Shown here: one piece after another, positions 1 through 9,238 of the stretch
How positions within the stretch are numbered: position 1 is the stretch's first letter
Layout: each line of letters opens with the position of its first letter
Source of the DNA: CAXXXW01 sp963665555
GTDB taxonomy: Bacteria; Pseudomonadota; Alphaproteobacteria; Thalassobaculales; Thalassobaculaceae
Assembly (NCBI GenBank): GCA_963665555.2
Contig: OY762308.1
Span: 558,001 to 622,000 of the forward strand
Length of the DNA: 64,000 bases
Reading direction: 5' to 3'
Made by a program: the position numbers and the translations under genes
The notes under the pieces: model-generated
Databases searched by the model: none
What the model saw: only the letters and a program-made list of their open reading frames with translations
What the model was told of the DNA's origin: nothing

Positions 1-1
1 G

Positions 2-1180
2 GCCTTCGGCGGCGTCGGCGGCGCGCCGCACGCGATGGACCTCGACAACGGCAAGCGCCCCGGAACCCTCGAGGACTTCCGGACCGCGACCCGGCTCACC
101 CAGAGCTTCGACGTGCTCCATTTCCTCGGCGGCTCGCCCGAGGCGCAGGACATCGAGACCCGGTTCCGCCACCTGGAGACGACGCGCGTGCAGCTGCTGG
201 AGAGCGACAAGCTCCCCGGCGTCTATTCCCGCGGCCCGCCGCAGGTGCGCGACTGTTTCGAGATGGTGAAGCTGGCGCGCGGCCTCCCCGACGACGACGC
301 GCTGCGCCGGGCGGTCCATTGCAAGACCGTCGTCAACACCAACTCGCCGCTCGCCCTCGACATCCCGATGGCCAACGGCATTATCGACTTCGCGGAGATG
401 GGGCAGCTTGTCGTGGTCACGCCGTTCTGCCTCGCCGGCGCGATGGCGCCGGTGACGATCGCCGGCGCGCTCACGCTGCAGCACGCCGAGGCGCTGGCGG
501 GGATCGCGCTGGGGCAGCTGGTCCGGCCCGGCGCGCCCGTGCTTTACGGCAGCTTCTCCTCCAACGTGGACATGAAGTCCGGCGCGCCCGCCTTCGGCAC
601 GCCGGAGCATGTGAAGTCGCTCCTCGGCGCGGGGCAACTGGCCCGCCATATCGGCCTGCCCTGGCGGTCCGGCGCCGGCACCGCCTCGAACGCGGTGGAC
701 GCCCAGGCGACCTGGGAGACCCAGGCGAGCCTGTGGGGCGCGGTCATGGGCGGCTCCCACATGGTGCTGCACGCCGCCGGATGGATGGAGGGCGGGCTGT
801 CGGCCTCCTTCGAGAAGTTCGTGGTCGATGTCGAACTGCTGCAGGGCTTCGCCGAACTGTTCCGGCCGGTGGCGGCGGACGACGACGAGCTCGGCTTCGA
901 CGCGATGGCGGAGGTCGGCCCCGGCGGCCATTTCTTCGCCGCCGCGCACACGATGGAGCGCTACCGCACCGAGTTCTACGCGCCGCTGCTCTCCGACTGG
1001 CGCAATTTCGGCCAGTGGACCGAGGCCGGCGCGCCCGACGCCACCGAGCGCGCCAACGCGATCTGGAAACGGACGATCGCCGAATTCGAGCCGCCGCCGC
1101 TCGACATCGCCCGGCGCGAGGCGATCGACGCCTTCGTCGAACGCCGGACCCGCGAGGGCGGCGCGCCGCCGGAGTCGTGA
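2..1180 (+). CDS. MttB-like trimethylamine methyltransferase family protein (5' truncated by window)
   Basis: This is the C-terminal two thirds of an MttB-superfamily methyltransferase. The frame is open to the window edge, so the first ATG (35) is internal. Compared with the full-length paralogue at 20134-21690, about 130 N-terminal residues are missing. Shared landmarks include NTNSPL, PFCLAGAMAPVT, RPGAPVLYGSF and HAAGWMEGGL. Pyrrolysine-containing MttB demethylates trimethylamine. The much larger non-pyrrolysine group includes glycine betaine and related quaternary-amine methyltransferases that pass methyl groups to a corrinoid protein. No in-frame TAG is present, so this belongs to the non-pyrrolysine group. 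The neighbouring dddP-like gene and GcvT-type dehydrogenase suggest a methylated osmolyte substrate, which is inference. No corrinoid protein is visible here. Confidence 0.85.
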   Translation, partial: AFGGVGGAPHAMDLDNGKRPGTLEDFRTATRLTQSFDVLHFLGGSPEAQDIETRFRHLETTRVQLLESDKLPGVYSRGPPQVRDCFEMVKLARGLPDDDALRRAVHCKTVVNTNSPLALDIPMANGIIDFAEMGQLVVVTPFCLAGAMAPVTIAGALTLQHAEALAGIALGQLVRPGAPVLYGSFSSNVDMKSGAPAFGTPEHVKSLLGAGQLARHIGLPWRSGAGTASNAVDAQATWETQASLWGAVMGGSHMVLHAAGWMEGGLSASFEKFVVDVELLQGFAELFRPVAADDDELGFDAMAEVGPGGHFFAAAHTMERYRTEFYAPLLSDWRNFGQWTEAGAPDATERANAIWKRTIAEFEPPPLDIARREAIDAFVERRTREGGAPPES

Positions 1181-1285
1181 GCGGGACAAAGCTTTTTCCG
1201 AACATGTCGCTCGCATGACAGCGCGCGGGGCCGGGCGGCGCCCAGAATCGGGGAGCGGAACGGACGAGCGGCGGAGGCGCGCGCC

Positions 1286-2673
1286 ATGAACCTCGACGAC
1301 AGCCATGCCCGGCGGCGCAAGATCGGCCCGGCCGGCCCGGCGGCGGCCGCCGCCGGCCGCGCGCCGTTCCCCGGCTCCGCGCCGTCCGCCGCGCCCGCGC
1401 TCCGCCCCGACGGCACGCCGGACGACGACGACCGGGTGGAGACCGGCCCGACGCCGCTCGCCTACGCCGAATGGGCGGCGGCGGGGCTGGAGGTCCCGCA
1501 CCTGCCCTCGCTGCGCCGCTTCCGGCTCGACCGGGTGGTCCGCGCGCTGGCGGAGCGCGACTACGGCGCGGTCCTGCTGTTCGACCCGATCAACATCCGC
1601 TACGCCTCCGACACCACCAACATGCAGATCTGGGCGATGCACGACCCGTTCCGGGCCTGCCTGGTGGCGGCGGACGGCCACATGGTGGTGTGGGACTTCA
1701 AGCGCCTGGGCAACCTGCTCACCGCCCACAACCCGCTGGTGCGCGAGACCCGGCGCGGCGCCTCGTTCTTCTACTTCCTGAGCGGCGACGCGACGGCGGC
1801 GGACGCCGCCCGCTTCGCCGGCGAGGTCGACGCCCTGGTGCGGGAGCGGTGCGGCGCCAACCGCCGCCTCGCGGTGGACAAGATCATGGTCCACGGGCTG
1901 CGCGCCCTCGAACGGCTCGGCCTCGAGGTCATGGAGGGCGAGGAGGCATGGAAAAGGCCCGATCCGTGAAGGGGCCGGAGGAGGTCAGGGCGATGCGCTG
2001 CGCGCTGCACTCCTGCGAGACGGCGCTGGCGGAGATGGAGCGGGCCTGCGTTCCGGGCGCGACCGAGGCCGATGTCTGGGCCGTGCTGCACGCCGAAAAC
2101 ATCCGCCGCGGCGGCGAATGGATCGAGACGCGGCTGCTCTCCTCCGGCCCGCGCACCAATCCGTGGTTCCAGGAATGCGGCCCGCGCGCGCTGCGCGAGG
2201 GCGACATGCTCGGCGTCGACACCGACCTGGTCGGCCCCTACGGCATGTGCGCCGACATCTCCCGCACCTGGCTGGTCGGCGACGCGCGCCCGACGGACGA
2301 GCAGAAGCGCCTGTTCGGGATCGCCCGCGAGCACATCGCCGCCAATATCGAGCAGTTCGCGCCGGGCGTGACGTTCCGGGAGCTGACCTTCGGCGGCCAC
2401 CGCCCGCCCGAACGCTACATGGCGCAGCGCTACGGCTGCAAGATGCACGGGGTGGGCCTGTGCGACGAATGGCCCAGCATCTCCTACCCCGAGGACTGGC
2501 GCCCCGGCGCCTTCGACTACGCGCTGGAGCCGGGCATGACGATGACGGCCGAGGTCTATATCGGCGAGGTCGGCGGCCGCGAGGGCGTGAAGCTGGAGGA
2601 CCAGGTGCTGATCACCGAGGACGGTTGCGAGAACCTGACCCGCGCCCCCTTCGACCCGCGCCTGCTGGGGTAG
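1286..2673 (+). pseudogene. dddP: DMSP lyase DddP-like protein, split by a -1 frameshift
   Basis: DddP is an M24-fold metalloenzyme that cleaves dimethylsulfoniopropionate to DMS and acrylate. The N-terminal creatinase-like part reads from ATG 1286 to a stop at 1967-1969. The catalytic part continues in another frame from about 1948. Joined, they give about 460 residues, close to the usual 440-450, with extra Ala/Pro-rich sequence near the N terminus. The catalytic part holds DTD, then Asp 10 residues on, MHGVGLCDEWP, Glu 35 residues after that His, and KLED 15 further on. The spacing equals metal ligands D295, D297, D307, H371, E406, E421 and catalytic D377 of characterised Ruegeria DddP (numbering recalled). 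One base appears lost near 1946-1951. Alternatives are assembly error, true pseudogene, or two polypeptides from the ATG at 1948. Confidence 0.85.
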
Positions 2674-2817
2674 CGCCGCCCGCGCCGCGCCGCGACTCAG
2701 GTCCTGGAGCCGCTCGGCGGCATTCAGCGCCAGCGGAAATCCAGACCGCGAGGGGATGGACCGGGGGCGCGGGCGGGCGTACCGTCGGCGCGTTTCGGGG
2801 AGCGCGGGAGCGGGGCC

Positions 2818-4551
2818 ATGCCCAGGGACGACGGCGAACTTCGGCTGACCGCCGGCGGCGCGATCCTCGCGCGCCTGAAGGCGCTCGGCGTCGAGTACGT
2901 GTTCTGCAACTCCGGCACCGACTTCCCGCCGATCATCGAGGGGCTGGCCGAGGCCGAGGCGGCCGGGATCGACCTGCCCCAGGCGATCGCCGTGCCGCAC
3001 GAGCACGCCGCGCTCGGCATGGCGCACGGCTACTACACCGCCACGGGCCGGCCGCAGGCGGCGATCCTGCACACCAATGTCGGGCTGGCCAACGGCGTTA
3101 TCGGCATGATCAACGCGGCGACGGACCGGGCGCCGGTGATCCTGATGTCCGGGCGCACGCCGACGACGGAGCGCGGGCGCTTCGGCGCGCGCACCGTGCC
3201 GATCGGCTGGGGCCAGGAGATGCGCGACCAGCACGCCCTGGTGCGCGAGACCGCGAAATGGGACTACGAGTTGCGCTTTCCCGAACAGGCGCCGGAACTG
3301 CTGGACCGCGCCTTGGCGATCGCCATGTCGGAGCCGCGCGGCCCGGTCTACCTCTCGCTTCCGCGCGAGACGCTGTGCGCGCCCTGCCCGGCGGCGGCGG
3401 TCGAGGCGCCCGTCGCCATGCGCCCGTCGCGCGCGGCCGCGCCGGCCGGGGACCTGGAGCGGCTGGCCGAATGGCTGGCCGGGGCGGAGCGGCCGCTGAT
3501 CGTCGCCCAGCGCGGCGCCGGCGGCCCCGGGGGTTTCGAGGCGCTGGCCCGGCTCGCGCGGGACTGGGCGATCCCGGTCTGCCAGTACTGGGCGACCGCG
3601 CTCGCCATTTCCTACGACCATCCCAGTTGCGTCGGCTCCGAGGTGGGGCCGTGGCTGGCGGAGGCGGACACGGTGCTGGTGCTGGACGGTCTGGCCCCCT
3701 GGGCGCCGGCGGTCCACGCCGAGAACCCGGCGGCGCGATTCGCCAATCTCGGCCCGGACCCGCTGCACGCGCGCTTCCCGGTGCGGAACTTCCGCTCCGA
3801 CCTCTCGGTCGCGGGGGAACTGGGCGACGCGCTGGAGCGGCTGGAGGCGCGGATGCGCCCGATGCTGCGGGGCCGCCGGCGCGCGCTCTCGGCCCGGCGC
3901 GCGGCGCTGGCCGGGCGGACGGCGGAAATCCGCGCCCGCTGGCGGGCGGCGGAGGCGCGGGGGGCGGCCGGCCCGGCGACCAAGGCCTATCTCGGCAAAT
4001 GCGTCGGCGAGGCGGTCCGGGGCCGCGACGCGACGGTGCTGTGCGAACTCGGTTGCCCGATGGACCATGTGCGCCCGACCGAACCCGGCTCCTGGGGCGA
4101 CCAGCCCTATTCCGGCGGCCTCGGCTGGAGCCTGCCGACGGCGCTGGGGATGAAGCTGGCCCGGCCGGAGCGGCTGCTGGCGGCGACGATGGGGGACGGC
4201 TCCTACATGTTCGCCAACCCGGTCGCCTGCCACCAGGTCGCGGAGGCGCACGGCCTGCCCGTCCTCACGGTGATCGCCAACAACCGGGAATGGAACGCGG
4301 TGCGGCGCGCGACGGTGGGCCTGTATCCCGACGGGCGCGCCGCCCGCGCCAACCGGATGCCGCTCACCTCGCTCTCGCCCAGCCCGGACTTCGCCCGGAT
4401 CGTCGAGGCGAGCCGGGGCTACGGCGAAACGGTGGAGGACCCCGGCGACCTCCCGGCCGCGCTCGAACGCGCCATCGCGGTCGTCGTGGAGGAGAAGCGC
4501 CAGGCCGTGCTGGACGTCGCGGTCGCGGACCCGGTGACGGCGCTGGCCTGA
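2818..4551 (+). CDS. thiamine-diphosphate-dependent enzyme, acetolactate synthase-like
   Basis: This 577-residue protein has the three-domain layout of the acetolactate synthase / benzoylformate decarboxylase family. The N-terminal pyrimidine-binding domain contains PHEHAALG, with the expected catalytic Glu at residue 62. The C-terminal cofactor domain has MGDGS (458-462) and an Asn-Asn about 30 residues later, the Mg/ThDP motif. The middle domain is typical in length but gives no substrate clue. The start ATG at 2818 lies just after a purine-rich stretch. It sits between the dddP-like gene and a dimethylglycine-dehydrogenase-like gene on the same strand. A role in processing a C2 or C3 product of osmolyte breakdown is possible but unproven; synthesis of branched-chain amino acids is less likely because no small subunit follows. 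Confidence 0.8.
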   Translation: MPRDDGELRLTAGGAILARLKALGVEYVFCNSGTDFPPIIEGLAEAEAAGIDLPQAIAVPHEHAALGMAHGYYTATGRPQAAILHTNVGLANGVIGMINAATDRAPVILMSGRTPTTERGRFGARTVPIGWGQEMRDQHALVRETAKWDYELRFPEQAPELLDRALAIAMSEPRGPVYLSLPRETLCAPCPAAAVEAPVAMRPSRAAAPAGDLERLAEWLAGAERPLIVAQRGAGGPGGFEALARLARDWAIPVCQYWATALAISYDHPSCVGSEVGPWLAEADTVLVLDGLAPWAPAVHAENPAARFANLGPDPLHARFPVRNFRSDLSVAGELGDALERLEARMRPMLRGRRRALSARRAALAGRTAEIRARWRAAEARGAAGPATKAYLGKCVGEAVRGRDATVLCELGCPMDHVRPTEPGSWGDQPYSGGLGWSLPTALGMKLARPERLLAATMGDGSYMFANPVACHQVAEAHGLPVLTVIANNREWNAVRRATVGLYPDGRAARANRMPLTSLSPSPDFARIVEASRGYGETVEDPGDLPAALERAIAVVVEEKRQAVLDVAVADPVTALA

Positions 4552-4584
4552 GCGCGGACGCGGGCGCGGGGCGGGCATCGCGCC

Positions 4585-6975
4585 GTGGCGGGCCGCCGCC
4601 TTCCGGCCCACGCCCCGGTCGTCGTGATCGGCGGCGGCGTCATGGGCTGTTCGACGCTGTACCACCTGGCCAGGCTGGGCGCCGGCGACGCGATCCTGCT
4701 GGAGCGGAACAAGCTGACCTCGGGCACGACCTGGCACTCGGCGGCGCAGGTGCGCGCGTTGCGCTCCAGCCGCAACCTGACGGAGTTGATAAAGCGCTCC
4801 ATCGCGCTCTATTCCGAACTGGAGGCGGAGACCGGGCAGTCCACCGGCTGGGCGCGCACCGGATCGCTCTCCATCGCCACGAACCCGGACCGGCTCGCGC
4901 ATATCCGCCGGCAGGAGGCGCTGGCCCAGGCCTTCGGCCTTCGCGCGCGCTCGGTCTCGCCGGGGGAGGCGCGCGAACTCTGGCCGCTCATGGACGCAAG
5001 CGACATTATCGGCGCCGTGTGGTCGCCCGACGACGGCCGGGTCGGCCCGTCGGACCTGTGCGCGGCGCTGGCGAAGGGGGCGCGGGCGCGGGGCGCGCGC
5101 GTCTTCGAGGACGCGCCGGTGGCCGCGATCCTGACGGCGGGCGGCCGGGTCCGCGGCGTCGAGGCCGGCGGGGAGCTCGTGCGCTGCGACGCGGCGGTCG
5201 TCTGCGCCGGGCTGTGGAGCCGGCGGGTCGCCGCGCTCGGCGGGGCGGCGGCGCCGGTCTGGCCGTGCGAGCATTTCTACCTGCTGACCCGGCCCGTCGA
5301 GGGGATCGGGGGCCGCCTGCCCACGCTGTCGGACCACGACGGGCATCTCTACATCCGCGACGAGGCGGGCGGCCTGCTGGTCGGCTGTTTCGAGCCGGGC
5401 GCGCGGCCGATCGACCCGGACCGGCTGGGCGAGGACTTCGCCTTCCGCCTGCTGGCCGAGGACTGGGACCATTTCGAGCCGATGGCGCGCAACGCGCTGC
5501 GCCGCGTGCCGGCGCTGGAGAGGGCCGAGGCGCGGATGCTGCTGAACGGCCCGGAGAGCTTCACGCCGGACGGCATGTTCCTGCTCGGCGAGTCGGCGGC
5601 CACCCGGGGCCTGTTCCTCGGCTGCGGGATGAACTCCTTCGGCGTGGCGTCCGGCGGCGGGGCCGGGATGGCGCTGGCCCGGCGCGTCGTCGAGGGAAGC
5701 TTGCCCTTCGACCTGCGCGAGGCCGATCCCAACCGTTTCGCGCCGGAATTCTCCTCCGCCGCGGCGCTGGCGGCGCGCGCGCCCGAAGTGCTCGGCAAGC
5801 ATTACGAGATCGGCTATCCGGACCGCGAATACGCCTCCGCGCGCAATCTCAAGCGCCTTCCCGCCCATGGGCGCTGGGCCGCCGCCGGGGCCGTGTTCGG
5901 GCAGGCCCATGGCTGGGAGCGGCCGTTGTATTTCGGCGGGCCGCCGGCGCGGCCCGCCTTCGGCCGCCCCGGCTGGTTCGAGCGGGCGGGGGCGGAGGTT
6001 CGCGCGGCGCACGGGGCGGCGGCCGTTTTCGAACAATCCGCGCTCGGCAAGGTCCGGGTCGAGGGGCCGGACGCCGAGGCGCTGCTCGACCGGGTGTGCG
6101 CCAACGACATGGCGCGCCCGCCCGGCCGGGCCGTCTACACCGCGCTGCTGAACCGGAACGGCGGTTTCGTGGAGGACGCGGTGGCGCTGCGCCTGTCGGA
6201 GACGCGCTACCGGCTGTTCGTCGGCTCCGGCGCCGTCGCGACCGTCGCCGCCCGGCTGCGCCGCCATCGCCGCGAGGGCGAGCGGGCCGAGGTTTCCGAC
6301 GAGACGGCGGACTGGGCCGTCTTCGCGCTCGCCGGGCCGGAGGCGGCGCGGATCGCCGCCGCGCTCGGCGCCGGGGCGTTCGCGGCGTTGCGCCCGTTCC
6401 GCCATTGCGAGGGCGAAATCGCCGGCGTTCCGGCCCGCGCGCTGCGCTTTACCTATGTGGGCGCGCCGGGATGGGAAATCGCCTGCGCCGCCCGCGACGC
6501 GGACCGGCTGTGCCGCGCGCTGCTCGCCGCCGGCGCGGTTCCGGCCGGCGCCCATGCCCAGGCGTCCATGCGGATCGAGAAGCGGTTCCTCGCCATGGGC
6601 CGGGAGCTGGACGCGGACACGACGCCGGTCGAGGCCGGGCTGGAGGCGACCGTCGCGTGGGCGGGCGATTTCGTCGGCCGCGAGGCGCTGCTTCGGCGGC
6701 GCGACGCCGGCCCGCGCGGGCGGATCGCCACGCTCGTGCTGGAGGACGGGGAAGCCGCGCCCTTCGGCGGGGAGCCGGTCCGCCTCGACGGCGCGATCGT
6801 CGGCCGGACGACCTCGGCCGCTTACGGCTGGCGCGTCGGCGCGCCCGCGGCGCTCGCCTGGATCGAGGGGCCGGCGGCGAAGGCGCTGGCGGCGGGCGAA
6901 GGCGTCCGCGTCGAAGTGGACATCGCCCGCGAGCTCCACGCCGCCCGCGCGTCCCTCGGCCCGGCGTGGCCGTAG
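4585..6975 (+). CDS. FAD-dependent oxidoreductase fused to GcvT-like domain (dimethylglycine/sarcosine dehydrogenase family)
   Basis: The 796-residue protein joins an N-terminal DAO-type FAD domain (about 1-400) to a C-terminal folate-binding GcvT-like domain (about 430-790). The FAD motif VIGGGVMGCS lies near residue 14 and is followed by SGTTWHSAAQ, the His-containing stretch where related enzymes attach FAD covalently. This layout is that of dimethylglycine dehydrogenase and sarcosine dehydrogenase, which oxidise an N-methyl group and pass formaldehyde to tetrahydrofolate. The start is GTG at 4585, just after the FAD motif must begin; no ATG is available upstream in frame at a sensible distance. 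It ends 14 bp before the convergent ilvE. The neighbouring MttB homologue makes methylamine or betaine catabolism the likeliest role. Confidence 0.82.
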   Translation: MAGRRLPAHAPVVVIGGGVMGCSTLYHLARLGAGDAILLERNKLTSGTTWHSAAQVRALRSSRNLTELIKRSIALYSELEAETGQSTGWARTGSLSIATNPDRLAHIRRQEALAQAFGLRARSVSPGEARELWPLMDASDIIGAVWSPDDGRVGPSDLCAALAKGARARGARVFEDAPVAAILTAGGRVRGVEAGGELVRCDAAVVCAGLWSRRVAALGGAAAPVWPCEHFYLLTRPVEGIGGRLPTLSDHDGHLYIRDEAGGLLVGCFEPGARPIDPDRLGEDFAFRLLAEDWDHFEPMARNALRRVPALERAEARMLLNGPESFTPDGMFLLGESAATRGLFLGCGMNSFGVASGGGAGMALARRVVEGSLPFDLREADPNRFAPEFSSAAALAARAPEVLGKHYEIGYPDREYASARNLKRLPAHGRWAAAGAVFGQAHGWERPLYFGGPPARPAFGRPGWFERAGAEVRAAHGAAAVFEQSALGKVRVEGPDAEALLDRVCANDMARPPGRAVYTALLNRNGGFVEDAVALRLSETRYRLFVGSGAVATVAARLRRHRREGERAEVSDETADWAVFALAGPEAARIAAALGAGAFAALRPFRHCEGEIAGVPARALRFTYVGAPGWEIACAARDADRLCRALLAAGAVPAGAHAQASMRIEKRFLAMGRELDADTTPVEAGLEATVAWAGDFVGREALLRRRDAGPRGRIATLVLEDGEAAPFGGEPVRLDGAIVGRTTSAAYGWRVGAPAALAWIEGPAAKALAAGEGVRVEVDIARELHAARASLGPAWP

Positions 6976-6989
6976 CGGAGGCGGGACGC

Positions 6990-7874
6990 CTACCCCCTGT
7001 TCCCGCGCACCAGGGCGTTGTAGTCGGCGTCGAGGTCGCGGGTGATCTTGCCGGGCGTGAACTCGTACGCGCCGATCCGGCCGACCGGCGTCACCTCGGC
7101 GGCGGTGCCGGTGAGGAAGCACTCGCTCGCCTCGGCCATCTCCTCCGGGCGGATGGCGCGCTCGACGATCTCGTGGCCGCGCTTGCGCGCGAGGTCGATC
7201 ACGGTGCGCCGCGTGATCCCGTCGAGGAAGCAGTCCGGCGTCGGCGTGTGCAGGCGGCCGTCGCCCATGACGAAGAAGATGTTGGCGCCCGTCGCCTCCG
7301 CCACCAGGCCGCGGTAGTCGAGCATCAGCGCGTCGTGCAGCCCCTCGGCCTCGGCCTCGTGCTTGGCCATGGTGCAGATCATGTAGAGGCCCGCCGCCTT
7401 GCTGTCGGTCGGCGCGCAGTCCGGCGCCGGCCGGCGCCAGCGCGACATCGACAGGCCGATGCCCTTCGTCTTGGCCTCGGCGTCGAAATAGGACGGCCAG
7501 TCCCAGATCGCGATGGCGAGGTGGATTTTCGTCTCCTGCGCGGAGACGCCCATCATCTCGCTGCCCCGCCAGGCGACCGGGCGCACATAGCCCTCGGAGA
7601 CGCCGGCCTTGCGCACCATGTCGTGCTTCACCGCCTCGATCTCGTCCGCGGACCACGGGATTTCGAAGCCGAGCACGCCGGCGGATTTACGCAGCCGCTC
7701 GGTGTGGTCGCGGGACTTGAAGATCCGGCCGCCGTAGACCCGTTCCCCCTCGAACACGGAACTGGCATAATGCAGCCCGTGGCTCAGCACATGGAGCTTG
7801 GCGTCGCGCCAGTCGACGTAGTCGCCGTCGAACCAGATGGAGCCGTCTCGGTCGTCGAAGGGGATCGTGGCCAT
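6990..7874 (-). CDS. ilvE: branched-chain amino acid aminotransferase
   Basis: Class IV PLP aminotransferase of 294 residues that interconverts branched-chain 2-oxo acids and Leu, Ile or Val. The PLP lysine is K159 in DSKAAGLY, matching K159 of E. coli IlvE. The downstream cofactor-loop motifs GLVAEATGANIFF and FLTGTAAEVTPVG are both present. I chose the ATG at 7874, giving MATIPFDDRDG, over an in-frame ATG 31 codons upstream. The longer N terminus is Arg/Pro-rich, unlike the family, and would run into the intergenic region. The gene is divergent from the MarR regulator at 8019, and this arrangement recurs in alphaproteobacteria. Confidence 0.92.
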   Translation of the reverse strand: MATIPFDDRDGSIWFDGDYVDWRDAKLHVLSHGLHYASSVFEGERVYGGRIFKSRDHTERLRKSAGVLGFEIPWSADEIEAVKHDMVRKAGVSEGYVRPVAWRGSEMMGVSAQETKIHLAIAIWDWPSYFDAEAKTKGIGLSMSRWRRPAPDCAPTDSKAAGLYMICTMAKHEAEAEGLHDALMLDYRGLVAEATGANIFFVMGDGRLHTPTPDCFLDGITRRTVIDLARKRGHEIVERAIRPEEMAEASECFLTGTAAEVTPVGRIGAYEFTPGKITRDLDADYNALVRGNRG

Positions 7875-8009
7875 GGCGAAGGGTCCCGCGCGGTGTCTCG
7901 GTCCAGCGGCGCGAAACCGGCCGGGCGCGGAACGCGGCGGCGCGCGGCCGGAAACCGTCCGTCCCATTCTACGCGACGGACGCGGCCATGGCTAACGGTC
8001 CGGGAAAAA

Positions 8010-8030
8010 TATGTCAACATGGCTGACATA
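8010..8030. promoter_or_regulatory. perfect inverted repeat overlapping the MarR start codon (candidate operator)
   Basis: Two exact 7-bp arms, TATGTCA at 8010-8016 and TGACATA at 8024-8030, are separated by 7 bp. The start codon of the MarR gene (8019-8021) lies in the spacer. The local sequence is much richer in A+T than its surroundings. MarR proteins usually bind palindromes of about this size near their own start, so autorepression, possibly also affecting divergent ilvE, is a reasonable inference. Confidence 0.5.
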
Positions 8031-8546
8031 AAGAACGCGCCCGGATCGACGCCCGCGGCCGGCGCGGAGCCGGGCGAGGAGGCGTTGCGCCAGGCCATAG
8101 AGATGCTGTTCTTCGCCTATCGCGACTTCACCGGCGAGCCGGACGCGATGCTGGCCCGGATCGGCCTCGGCCGGGCGCACCACCGGGCGATCTATTTCGT
8201 CGGGCGCAACCCCGGCATCGCCGTCACCGAACTGCTCGCGATCCTCCGGATCACCAAGCAGAGCCTGGCGCGGGTGCTGAGCCAGCTGGTGCGCGAGGGC
8301 TACATCGTCCAGCGCCGCTCGGACCTCGACCGGCGCAAGCGCCTGCTCCACCTCACCGACAAGGGCGTGGACCTGGAGCGCCGCCTCACCGCCAACCAGC
8401 GCGAGCGGATCGCGCGCGCCTGCCGCGCCGCCGGGCCGGACGCGGCGGAGGGGTTCCGCGCCGTCATGCGCGGCATTATGGACACCGGCGACCGCTGGCG
8501 GTTCGACGGGCCGGGACCGGCGCCCCCCGGAGGGCGGCGCGGATGA
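8019..8546 (+). CDS. MarR family transcriptional regulator (PetP-like)
   Basis: A 175-residue winged-helix regulator. The central region, residues about 45-115, has the MarR fold: a recognition helix region around ITELLAILRITKQSLARVL-type residues and the wing sequence RRSDLDRRKRLLHLTDKG. Start ATG 8019 gives MADIKN; no other in-frame ATG lies nearby. The stop overlaps the ATG of the response regulator at 8543 by 4 bp, so the two are translationally coupled. A MarR gene directly before an OmpR-type regulator, with ilvE alongside, matches the petP-petR arrangement described in Rhodobacter capsulatus, where the pair affects cytochrome bc1 expression. A perfect palindrome spans its start codon. 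Confidence 0.88.
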   Translation: MADIKNAPGSTPAAGAEPGEEALRQAIEMLFFAYRDFTGEPDAMLARIGLGRAHHRAIYFVGRNPGIAVTELLAILRITKQSLARVLSQLVREGYIVQRRSDLDRRKRLLHLTDKGVDLERRLTANQRERIARACRAAGPDAAEGFRAVMRGIMDTGDRWRFDGPGPAPPGGRRG

Positions 8547-9238
8547 CCGAGCCGCCGCACCTGCTGGTCGTGGACGACGACGCCCGGCTCCGGGGCCTGC
8601 TGCGGCGCTTCCTGGCGGGGAACGGCTTCCGGGTCACCGTCGCGGCCGACGCCGCCGAGGCGCGCGCGCGGCTGTCGGCGCTGGAGTTCGACCTGATCGT
8701 GCTCGATGTGATGATGCCCGGCGAGACCGGCCTGGAGCTGACCCGCGACCCCGAAGTCGCGCGGCGCGCGCCGGTGCTGCTGCTCACCGCGATGGGGGAG
8801 GCCGGCGACCGGATCGCGGGCCTGGAGGCGGGCGCCGACGACTACCTCCCCAAGCCCTTCGAGCCGCGCGAACTCCTGCTGCGCGTCCGCGCCATCCTGC
8901 GGCGGGCGGCGGCGGAGCCGGCGCCGGCCGGGGCGGGCGACGGGCAGGTCCGGTTCGGGCCGTTCCGCTTCGACCTCCGCCGCGGCGACCTGTTCCGCGG
9001 CCCCGCCCGCGTGCACCTGACCGAGGCCGAGACCGCGCTCCTGCGCGCCTTCGCCGAGCGGCCGGGGACGACGCTCAGCCGCGAGGAGCTGCTGGCGCGC
9101 GGCGCGGCGCGCGGCGCCGAGCGCGCGGTCGATGTGCAAATCGCCCGGCTGCGGCGCAAGCTCGAACCCGACAGCCGGTTCCCGAGCCATCTGCGCACCG
9201 TGCGCGGCCGGGGCTACGCGCTGGAGGCGGAGCCGTGA
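8543..9238 (+). CDS. OmpR-family two-component response regulator (PetR-like)
   Basis: This 231-residue protein has an N-terminal receiver domain (1-120) and a C-terminal winged-helix DNA-binding domain (about 135-230). The acidic pocket is VVDDD at 9-13, the phosphoacceptor is D55 in IVLDVMMP, and the conserved Lys is in DDYLPKPF. The effector domain ends with the usual RRKLEPD and RTVRGRGYAL. It overlaps the MarR gene before it and the kinase gene after it by 4 bp each. The three therefore form one transcription unit, and the kinase at 9235 is the obvious partner. The receiver domain lacks unusual substitutions. Confidence 0.93.
   Translation: MTEPPHLLVVDDDARLRGLLRRFLAGNGFRVTVAADAAEARARLSALEFDLIVLDVMMPGETGLELTRDPEVARRAPVLLLTAMGEAGDRIAGLEAGADDYLPKPFEPRELLLRVRAILRRAAAEPAPAGAGDGQVRFGPFRFDLRRGDLFRGPARVHLTEAETALLRAFAERPGTTLSREELLARGAARGAERAVDVQIARLRRKLEPDSRFPSHLRTVRGRGYALEAEP

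Noticed and set aside
1940..1975. Programmed -1 frameshifting in dddP
   Set aside because: The GGAAAAGG context is not a good slippery heptamer in the reading frame and no stimulatory structure is evident. DddP genes are normally a single frame.
1771..7656. A very long open frame on the minus strand opposite the dddP-to-DMGDH genes
   Set aside because: The translation is Arg/Ala/Gly-rich without domains and lies antisense to well-supported genes. Such frames are expected where GC content is above 70 percent.
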